Part shown: one piece after another, positions 1 through 5,228 of the stretch
Layout of the letters: each line of letters opens with the position of its first letter
How positions within the stretch are numbered: the stretch's first letter is position 1
Source of the DNA: Candidatus Blautia intestinipullorum
GTDB taxonomy: Bacteria; Bacillota; Clostridia; Lachnospirales; Lachnospiraceae
Assembly: GCA_019120475.1 (NCBI GenBank)
Contig: DWVA01000344.1
Span: 1 to 5,228 of the forward strand
Length of the DNA: 5,228 nt
Direction: 5' to 3'
Translations under genes and position numbers: made by a program
Notes under the pieces: generated by a model
What the model was told of the DNA's origin: nothing
Seen by the model: only the letters and a program-made list of their open reading frames with translations
The model's database searches: none

Positions 1-43
1 AGGTAAACCGAAAAAAATCAGATCAGAACACAAAAACCACTTT

Positions 44-59
44 ATAACTCAATAACTCA
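44..59. repeat. Perfect tandem repeat, 2 x 8 bp
   Basis: ATAACTCA occurs twice head to tail with no spacer (44-51 and 52-59). A smaller tandem, ATCAG twice, lies at 17-26. The repeats are seen directly. Their function is unknown: they could be a replication-slippage product or half-sites for a regulator upstream of the candidate promoter at 85-113. Confidence 0.6.
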
Positions 60-84
60 TAAACGTGATTCAGACTTTTTATTG

Positions 85-113
85 TTGAAATAGCCATTTA
101 AAAATGATAGTAT
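85..113 (+). promoter_or_regulatory. Candidate sigma-A promoter with extended -10
   Basis: TTGAAA (85-90, five of six to the -35 consensus) is followed after 17 nt by TAGTAT (108-113, four of six to the -10 consensus). TGA lies directly before the -10, which fits the extended -10 (TGn) element common in Firmicutes. The start point would be near 120, giving a leader of about 200 nt before mutS. The region is AT-rich, so chance matches are likely. Of the two candidates it is the one compatible with the annotated mutS start. Confidence 0.4.
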
Positions 114-172
114 AAGTTTGGGTTGTCTTTATGTTGTTAATAAGGCAATGAATCTTTAAGAATTACGTAAAT

Positions 173-206
173 CTGAATATATCCACATATACCCACATAT
201 ATTCAG
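173..206. repeat. Perfect 10-bp inverted repeat with 14-nt spacer
   Basis: CTGAATATAT at 173-182 is matched by its exact reverse complement ATATATTCAG at 197-206; the spacer 183-196 contains no G. Inside it CCACATAT is repeated with a 10-bp period (183-190 and 193-200). As DNA it could be a two-half-site operator, with half-site centres 24 bp apart. As RNA, if transcribed from the promoter near 85-113, it would form an AU-rich 10-bp hairpin in the mutS leader. No U-tract follows, so it is not a standard terminator. The structure is seen; any role is inferred. Confidence 0.55.
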
Positions 207-292
207 GCATACTTTTATAAAATGGGATCTTTCCCTTAAAAATAAAGTGTGTAAATCGGGTTTTTTGAAGGATAAAAAAACGGCGCAAAGCC

Positions 293-321
293 TTGAAAAT
301 AAAGGGGTTTGAAATTATAAT
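293..321 (+). promoter_or_regulatory. Near-consensus promoter motif abutting the mutS start codon
   Basis: TTGAAA (293-298) is followed after exactly 17 nt by TATAAT (316-321, perfect -10), and the next base is the A of the mutS ATG. By motif it is the best -35/-10 pair in the upstream region. However, its predicted start point (about 328-330) falls inside codon 3 of mutS, so a transcript from here would lack the annotated start codon. Either it is a chance match in AT-rich sequence, or it serves a near-leaderless mRNA starting translation at Met6 or Met7 (337 or 340). Confidence 0.3.
301..307 (+). promoter_or_regulatory. Weak ribosome-binding site of mutS
   Basis: AAAGGGG is the only purine-rich Shine-Dalgarno-like run before mutS. 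It sits 14 nt from the ATG at 322, longer than the usual 5-9 nt, and lacks the AGGAGG core used by the next two genes. Translation of mutS may therefore be weak, or initiation may occur differently. Confidence 0.35.
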
Positions 322-2955
322 ATGACTTTATCACCAATGATGCGTGAATATTTGAAAACAAAAGAGCAGTATAAAGACTGTATCCTATTTTATCGTCTCG
401 GCGACTTTTATGAAATGTTCTTTGACGACGCTCTGACCGTAACAAAGGAACTGGAGTTGACTCTGACAGGCAAAGACTGCGGACTGGAAGAACGGGCCCC
501 CATGTGCGGGGTCCCCTTTCATGCTGCCGAGACTTATATCAAACGGCTTATTGAGAAGGGATATAAAGTAGCCATCTGCGAACAGGTGGAAGATCCAAAA
601 AAAGCAAAAGGACTGGTAAAAAGGGAAGTCATCCGTGTGGTGACTCCCGGAACCACCCTGGACGCCGCTTCTCTGGATGAAACAAAGAACAATTATCTGA
701 TGTCTGTCGTTTCTGTGGAGGATCAGTTTGGCTGCGCCATTGCCGATATTACCACAGGAGACTGCTTTGTGACAGAAGTGGGCACGCCGGCAAAGCTTCT
801 GGATGAGATCAACAAATTTGTTCCGGCAGAAATCATCTGCAACGATGCTTTTCTCATGAGCGGCATTGACACGGAGGACCTGAAAGATCGCATGGGCATC
901 TGTATTTTCTCTCTGGATCCCTGGTATTTCGACGACAGTCTCTGTCAGAGAACACTGAAAGAACATTTTCATGTAAACCAACTGGAGGGGCTCGGCCTGG
1001 AAGACTATGACAGCGGCGTCATCGCTGCGGGAGCGTTATTTGTTTATCTTCAGGAAACACAGAAAACGGCTCTTTCTCATATGGCTACCATCCATCCCTA
1101 CACAGCGGAAAAATTCATGCTGATCGACAGCTCCAGCCGCAGAAATCTTGAACTGGTGGAAACACTGAGGGAAAAAAATAAAAGAGGCTCTCTCCTCTGG
1201 GTTCTGGATAAAACAAAGACTGCCATGGGAGCACGTACCCTGAGAGCCTATGTGGAACAGCCGCTGATCGATTCCCAGGAAATAAACCGCCGTCTTGAGG
1301 CTCTGGAAGAATTAAACAAAAGCCCGATGGATCGGGATGAGATCCGGGAATATCTGAACCCGGTACATGATCTGGAACGTCTCATCAGCCGCATCAGCTA
1401 TCAGTCAGCCAATCCCAGGGATATGGTTGCCTTTGCCTCTTCTCTGGAAATGCTTCCTTTTATCCGGCAGATCCTGCAGAATTATCATTGCCCTATTCTT
1501 CAGCAGATCTATCAGGATATGGATCCGCTTACAGATATCGCGGACCTGATCAAACAGGCTATTACCGACGAGCCTCCTATGGCATTGAGAGACGGAGGGA
1601 TCATACGGGAAGGATATAATGAAGAAGTGGACAAATTCCGCCGTTCCCGCACAGACGGAAAGAAATGGCTGTCTGAGCTGGAAATGCGGGAAAAAGAGCG
1701 TACCGGGATCAAAAATCTGAAGATAAAATATAACCGCGTATTCGGGTATTCTCTGGAAGTCACAAATTCTTTCAAAGATCTTGTCCCTGACAATTACATC
1801 CGCAAGCAGACACTTACCAATGCGGAACGGTATATTACCCAGGAACTTAAGGATCTGGAAGATTTGATCCTTGGTGCGGAAGACCGCCTTTATACTCTGG
1901 AGTACGAGCTGTTCTGCGAGGTGAGAGACAAGGTAGGCGCAGAGGTAACACGTATCCAGCGCACTGCAAAGGCAGTGGCCGCGCTGGACGTTTTTGCCTC
2001 CCTTGCGCTTGTTGCCCAGAGAAATAATTATGTCCGTCCCAAGATCAACGAAAACGGCGTGATCGATATAAAAAACGGACGCCATCCTGTAGTCGAGCAG
2101 ATGATCGAAAATGATATGTTCATCGCAAATGACACCTATCTGGATAATCAGAAAAAACGTGTCTCCATTATTACCGGGCCGAACATGGCGGGAAAATCCA
2201 CCTACATGCGTCAGACGGCGCTGATCGTATTGATGGCTCAGATTGGAAGTTTTGTTCCTGCTGAAAAGGCGAATATCGGGATCGTGGACAGGATTTTCAC
2301 CAGAGTAGGCGCCTCCGACGATCTTGCCAGCGGCCAGAGTACCTTTATGGTAGAGATGACAGAGGTAGCGAATATCCTGCGGAACGCCACGTCCAAAAGT
2401 CTTCTGATCCTGGACGAGATCGGAAGAGGAACCAGTACCTTCGACGGTCTTGCCATTGCCTGGGCGGTGATCGAGCATATCAGCAGCCCAAAACTCTGCG
2501 GGGCGAAAACACTTTTTGCCACCCACTACCATGAACTTACCGAGCTGGAAGGAAAAATCGCCGGCGTTAACAATTACTGCATCGCTGTCAAAGAAAAAGG
2601 CGATGATATTGTTTTCCTGAGAAAGATCGTAAAGGGCGGGGCGGATAAAAGCTACGGCATCCAGGTGGCAAAACTTGCCGGAGTTCCTGAGTCCGTGATC
2701 TCGCGGGCAAAAGAACTGGTGGAAGAATTAAGCGACGCGGATATTACCGCCGCTGTAAAAGATCTGACCGCTCCAAAAAAGAAGCAGAAGATCGTATACG
2801 ATCAGGTAGATATGGCGCAGATGTCTCTGTTTGATACAGTACAGGACAACGACATTGTAGAGGAGATCAAGGAACTGGATCTTACGAATCTTACGCCCAT
2901 GGAGGCGATGAATATTCTTTATAATCTGCAGAACAAGATCAGAAACAGATGGTAA
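322..2955 (+). CDS. mutS: DNA mismatch repair ATPase MutS
   Basis: MutS recognises base mismatches and small insertion/deletion loops as a dimeric clamp and recruits MutL in an ATP-dependent step. The 877-residue length is normal for the family. The N-terminal mismatch domain (about 1-120) carries the Phe-X-Glu reader F29-Y30-E31. A connector (about 130-250), lever/core from about 265 and clamp (about 430-525, with FGYSLEVTNS from F474) follow. The ATPase domain has Walker A GPNMAGKST at 619-627 (K625), signature SGQST at 670-674, Walker B LLILDE at 694-699 and the H-loop ATHYH with H735. Near the C-terminus is a clamp-binding motif QMSLF (833-837), then a conserved tail containing LTPMEAMN. 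Gln507 replaces the Pro usual in AERYITPEL. The ATG at 322 is the first start after an in-frame TGA (310-312). Met6 and Met7 are alternative starts, because the Shine-Dalgarno is weak and a promoter motif overlaps the start. All catalytic motifs are intact. Confidence 0.98.
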   Translation: MTLSPMMREYLKTKEQYKDCILFYRLGDFYEMFFDDALTVTKELELTLTGKDCGLEERAPMCGVPFHAAETYIKRLIEKGYKVAICEQVEDPKKAKGLVKREVIRVVTPGTTLDAASLDETKNNYLMSVVSVEDQFGCAIADITTGDCFVTEVGTPAKLLDEINKFVPAEIICNDAFLMSGIDTEDLKDRMGICIFSLDPWYFDDSLCQRTLKEHFHVNQLEGLGLEDYDSGVIAAGALFVYLQETQKTALSHMATIHPYTAEKFMLIDSSSRRNLELVETLREKNKRGSLLWVLDKTKTAMGARTLRAYVEQPLIDSQEINRRLEALEELNKSPMDRDEIREYLNPVHDLERLISRISYQSANPRDMVAFASSLEMLPFIRQILQNYHCPILQQIYQDMDPLTDIADLIKQAITDEPPMALRDGGIIREGYNEEVDKFRRSRTDGKKWLSELEMREKERTGIKNLKIKYNRVFGYSLEVTNSFKDLVPDNYIRKQTLTNAERYITQELKDLEDLILGAEDRLYTLEYELFCEVRDKVGAEVTRIQRTAKAVAALDVFASLALVAQRNNYVRPKINENGVIDIKNGRHPVVEQMIENDMFIANDTYLDNQKKRVSIITGPNMAGKSTYMRQTALIVLMAQIGSFVPAEKANIGIVDRIFTRVGASDDLASGQSTFMVEMTEVANILRNATSKSLLILDEIGRGTSTFDGLAIAWAVIEHISSPKLCGAKTLFATHYHELTELEGKIAGVNNYCIAVKEKGDDIVFLRKIVKGGADKSYGIQVAKLAGVPESVISRAKELVEELSDADITAAVKDLTAPKKKQKIVYDQVDMAQMSLFDTVQDNDIVEEIKELDLTNLTPMEAMNILYNLQNKIRNRW

Positions 2956-2978
2956 CATAGTTTATCTATACAGGCAAA

Positions 2979-2984
2979 AGGAGG
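2979..2984 (+). promoter_or_regulatory. Strong ribosome-binding site of mutL, fixing a TTG start
   Basis: A perfect AGGAGG lies 7 nt before TTG at 2992-2994. No ATG or GTG occurs in frame between the mutS stop and this TTG, and the TTG gives the correct MutL N-terminus. This site decides the start codon. Confidence 0.9.
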
Positions 2985-2991
2985 AAACGCC

Positions 2992-5064
2992 TTGAAAAAA
3001 ATTGCTGTTTTGGATCAGAATACCATAGACAAGATCGCGGCAGGAGAAGTGGTAGAACGTCCTTCTTCTGTTGTAAAAGAGCTTGTGGAAAACGCCATCG
3101 ACGCAGGAGCTACCGCCGTTACGGTGGAGATCACAGACGGCGGCAAAAAACTGATACGTATTACGGACAACGGCTCCGGTATAGAGGCGGATCAGATTCC
3201 CCTTGCCTTCTGCCGCCACGCTACAAGCAAAATTGAAAAAGTGGAGGATCTGGAGCAGATTACTTCTCTTGGGTTCCGGGGCGAGGCGCTTTCCAGTATC
3301 GCGGCCGTTTCCCAGGTAGAACTGATCACCAAGACCCCTTCCGCCATTACCGGCTCCAGATATATTATCGAAGGAGGGACCGAACGGTCTCTGGAAGAGC
3401 TGGGCGCTCCCGACGGCTCTACCTTTCTGGTAAGAAATCTCTTTTATAACACACCTGCGAGAAGCAAATTTCTGAAATCTGATGTGACGGAAGCAAATTA
3501 CATCCATACGCTGATGGAACAGCTTGCTCTTTCCCATCCGGAGATTTCTTTTAAATATATTCAGAACAAACAGGTAAAACTTCACAGCTCCGGAAATTAC
3601 AATGTAAAGGATGTTATTTACAGCGTATACGGAAAGGATATTACAAAAGCACTCCTGGAAGCGGATTATGAAAATGATTTTATGAAGATCACCGGATTTG
3701 TGGGAAAGCCGGAAATCGCCAGAGGAAACCGCGGCTTTGAGAATTATTATATCAACGGCCGTTATGTAAAAAACAATATCATTACAAAAGCTATCGAGAA
3801 TGCGTACCGCGGCTTTCTGATGCAGCATAAATTTCCCTTTGTTTCCCTGCAGATGGAAATGGAGGGAAACGATCTGGACGTAAACGTCCATCCAGCCAAA
3901 AGAGAAGTCCGGTTTGCGAGAGAGCAGGAAGTATACGAGGCTGTTTACGATACGGTAAGGAAGGCCCTGACAAAAAAAGAAATGATCCCTTCTTTTACAA
4001 TAGGAAAAGAAGAGAAAACACCCCGGCAGGAGGTTTCAAAACCGGCGGACATACCGGAACCCTTTGAGACAAAACGGCGGGAAACGGTATATGAAAGGAA
4101 CAGACCACTGCGGGAAACCTCAGCAACATACAATGCGAAAATTTCTGAGGATACAGCGCCCGCGAAATATAACAATACAGAATTTTCCAGAAATACAGAT
4201 TCGCAGAACCTTCCTGCCGGGGCAACCTCTTCCGCCCCGGACAACAAGGCAGTTTTTTCCAGGGAGGAAGAGGCCCTGTTTCACGGGACGCTCCATCAGG
4301 CTTTGAAAAACAAGGAGACCTGTTCCGAACCGGAGAACGCCCGGCTCCAAAAAACATCTTCTCCGGAGCTGGTTCCAAAAGAGAGTCAGAGGACTCCTGA
4401 AAAAGCAGATGAAAAGACCGCCGTTTCCAAGAGTTCTCCGAAACAGATGGAGCTTTTTGAGGAAAAGCTGCTTGCTCCTGAATCACGGAACAAGATACAC
4501 CTGATCGGACAGCTTTTTGACACCTACTGGCTGGTTCAGTTTGGAGAATATTTTTATATCATTGACCAGCACGCGGCTCACGAAAAGATCTATTATGAAA
4601 AATTCGTAAAAGAATTCCGGGAGCACACTACAGTTTCGCAGTATCTGAACCCTCCTATGATCGTAACCCTGAATCTTCAGGAGGAGACGGTCCTGAAAGC
4701 CAATGAAGATTATTTCCGGCAGTTCGGATTTGAGATCGAGCATTTCGGAGGGAAAGAGTACTGTATCAGCGCAGTACCTTCCAATCTTTACGGTCTCACA
4801 GAAGAACAGCTTTTCCTGGATATGCTGGATCATCTGTCAGATGCCAAGGGAAAAGATCTTTTTGAGATTTTTGCCCAGAAACTGGCGACAATGGCCTGCA
4901 AAGCGGCGGTAAAAGGAAACCATTCCATGTCGCCGCTGGAAGCGGAAAAGCTTATTGATCAGCTTTTAAAGCTGGATAACCCTTATCACTGTCCTCATGG
5001 ACGTCCTACGATCATTTCCATGACAAAGACAGAGTTGGAAAAAAAGTTTAAGCGAATCATATAG
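2992..5064 (+). CDS. mutL: DNA mismatch repair endonuclease MutL
   Basis: MutL links mismatch recognition by MutS to strand incision. The 690-residue protein has an N-terminal GHKL ATPase: E30 and N34 in KELVENAIDAGA, D59-N-G-S-G63, GFRGEAL at 94-100, LFYNTPAR at 150-157, and the distal lysine K303 in VNVHPAKREVRF. G142-S143 stands where GT is usual. A hydrophilic, Lys/Glu/Ser/Pro-rich linker runs from about 335 to 490 and ends in QMELF (485-489), resembling a sliding-clamp motif. The C-terminal dimerisation domain carries the complete endonuclease signature DQHA-X2-E-X4-E (D525, H527, E531, E536), plus ACKAAVKG (C636), CPHGRPT (667-673) and a terminal FKRI. These indicate a nicking MutL, unlike the E. 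coli type that relies on MutH. Translation starts at TTG with a perfect Shine-Dalgarno. The gene lies 36 nt after mutS in the same reading frame and ends inside the Shine-Dalgarno of miaA. Confidence 0.98.
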   Translation: MKKIAVLDQNTIDKIAAGEVVERPSSVVKELVENAIDAGATAVTVEITDGGKKLIRITDNGSGIEADQIPLAFCRHATSKIEKVEDLEQITSLGFRGEALSSIAAVSQVELITKTPSAITGSRYIIEGGTERSLEELGAPDGSTFLVRNLFYNTPARSKFLKSDVTEANYIHTLMEQLALSHPEISFKYIQNKQVKLHSSGNYNVKDVIYSVYGKDITKALLEADYENDFMKITGFVGKPEIARGNRGFENYYINGRYVKNNIITKAIENAYRGFLMQHKFPFVSLQMEMEGNDLDVNVHPAKREVRFAREQEVYEAVYDTVRKALTKKEMIPSFTIGKEEKTPRQEVSKPADIPEPFETKRRETVYERNRPLRETSATYNAKISEDTAPAKYNNTEFSRNTDSQNLPAGATSSAPDNKAVFSREEEALFHGTLHQALKNKETCSEPENARLQKTSSPELVPKESQRTPEKADEKTAVSKSSPKQMELFEEKLLAPESRNKIHLIGQLFDTYWLVQFGEYFYIIDQHAAHEKIYYEKFVKEFREHTTVSQYLNPPMIVTLNLQEETVLKANEDYFRQFGFEIEHFGGKEYCISAVPSNLYGLTEEQLFLDMLDHLSDAKGKDLFEIFAQKLATMACKAAVKGNHSMSPLEAEKLIDQLLKLDNPYHCPHGRPTIISMTKTELEKKFKRII

Positions 5065-5068
5065 GAGG
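5063..5068 (+). promoter_or_regulatory. Ribosome-binding site of miaA overlapping the mutL stop
   Basis: AGGAGG starts inside the mutL TAG stop codon (5062-5064) and ends 4 nt before the miaA ATG, a rather short spacing. Ribosomes terminating on mutL would sit on this site, so translational coupling is likely. Confidence 0.8.
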
Positions 5069-5072
5069 CAGT

Positions 5073-5228
5073 ATGAAGAAGCCACTGATCGTTCTTACCG
5101 GCCCTACGGCCGCCGGAAAAACAAGCCTTTCCATTTCTCTTGCCAAGGCAGTAAACGGTGAGATCATCTCGGCGGATTCCATGCAGGTGTACCGGGGAAT
5201 GGATATCGGCTCTGCAAAGATCCGGCCG
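5073..5228 (+). CDS. miaA: tRNA dimethylallyltransferase MiaA, N-terminal part (cut by window edge)
   Basis: MiaA transfers a dimethylallyl group from DMAPP to N6 of A37 in tRNAs that read codons starting with U, which supports accurate decoding. Only 52 codons are present and the frame is open to the last base. The fragment shows the family P-loop GPTAAGKT (residues 10-17, K16, T17), then GEIISADSMQVYRGMDIGSAK (residues 29-49), which includes the conserved D35-S36-x-Q38. Full-length family members are about 300-320 residues, so roughly five sixths of the gene lies beyond the window. It starts 8 nt after the mutL stop and is probably co-transcribed and coupled with mutL. The mutL-miaA order is common in Firmicutes and Proteobacteria. 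Confidence 0.96.
   Translation, partial: MKKPLIVLTGPTAAGKTSLSISLAKAVNGEIISADSMQVYRGMDIGSAKIRP

Larger units (their letters stand above)
1..321. other. AT-rich non-coding region upstream of mutS
   Basis: No gene is supported here: stops occur in all frames and no recognisable protein fragment is seen. Base count gives 93 G or C in 321 (29%), far below the roughly 50% of the genes that follow. It contains two short tandem repeats (5 bp at 17-26, 8 bp at 44-59), a possible promoter (85-113), the palindrome TTACGTAA (163-170), a long inverted repeat (173-206), a small GGGA/TCCC hairpin (224-235), a weak A/T hairpin GTTTTTT/AAAAAAC (260-281) and a promoter-like pair ending at the mutS start (293-321). 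I recognise no tRNA, riboswitch or IS end, and no LexA-type box. The upstream gene lies outside the window. Confidence 0.75.

Noticed and set aside
179..197. Two DnaA-box-like 9-mers (ATATCCACA, ATACCCACA)
   Set aside because: They have one and two mismatches to TTATCCACA. There are only two, in AT-rich DNA, with no dnaA, dnaN or origin context, so chance is the better explanation.
257..266. CGGGTTTTTT resembling a terminator tail
   Set aside because: No matching stable GC stem lies directly before the T-run. The nearest CCC is over 20 nt away.
1..321. LexA (SOS) operator controlling mutS
   Set aside because: No match to the Firmicutes GAAC-N4-GTTC type box was found by eye.
293..325. Tiny TTG-initiated leader peptide (10 codons) whose TGA overlaps the mutS ATG
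   Set aside because: The overlap looks like a coupling arrangement, but the only Shine-Dalgarno-like sequence (AAGGA, 268-272) is 20 nt from the TTG, so initiation is not supported.
236..445. Antisense 69-codon frame across the mutS start
   Set aside because: It is half within conserved mutS and half in the AT-rich leader, and its product shows no recognisable features.
1405..2532. Long antisense open frame (375 codons) inside mutS
   Set aside because: It lies wholly opposite an intact, strongly conserved mutS. It has no recognisable domain, and its length follows from the codon bias of the sense gene.
2962..3891. Antisense open frame (309 codons) opposite the mutL N-terminal half
   Set aside because: It is a shadow of the conserved GHKL domain coding sequence, with no family resemblance and no credible context as a gene.
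4064..4306. Overlapping + strand frame (80 codons) within the mutL linker
   Set aside because: It arises in the weakly constrained linker. The Arg/Pro-rich product looks like a frame-shifted translation and has no convincing ribosome-binding site.

Overview
The window holds a Firmicutes mismatch-repair operon. It contains a complete mutS (322-2955) and a complete mutL (2992-5064), followed by the first 52 codons of miaA (5073 to the window edge). All are on the + strand. An AT-rich, apparently gene-free stretch (1-321) precedes mutS.

Organism: the proteins look like those of the class Clostridia, most likely Lachnospiraceae. Reasons are the MutS and MutL sequence style, a MutL with a complete endonuclease motif (so a MutH-independent system), a C-terminal clamp motif on MutS, strong AGGAGG ribosome-binding sites, a TTG start on mutL, and roughly half G+C in the coding part. 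The family-level assignment is inference from memory of homologues, with no database search.

Layout: bases 1-321 are about 29% G+C by direct count. They carry a tandem 8-bp repeat (44-59), a possible extended -10 promoter (85-113), an 8-bp palindrome (163-170), a perfect 10-bp inverted repeat with a 14-nt spacer (173-206), and a near-consensus -35/-10 pair whose -10 directly abuts the mutS start codon (293-321). The mutS-mutL gap is 36 nt. The mutL-miaA gap is 8 nt, with the mutL stop codon inside the miaA Shine-Dalgarno sequence, so mutL and miaA are probably translationally coupled. No terminator is visible between the genes.

How the genes work together: MutS binds mismatches and small loops, then recruits MutL. 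MutL nicks the new strand through its C-terminal metal-dependent endonuclease site, probably steered by the sliding clamp. Both proteins carry a clamp-type pentapeptide, QMSLF near the MutS C-terminus and QMELF at the end of the MutL linker. MiaA prenylates A37 of certain tRNAs; its linkage to mutL is common in bacteria and is not mechanistically tied to mismatch repair.

The coding part is ordinary and well conserved. I found no evidence of a new system. What merits a second look is the mutS control region and the apparently relocated clamp motif in MutL.
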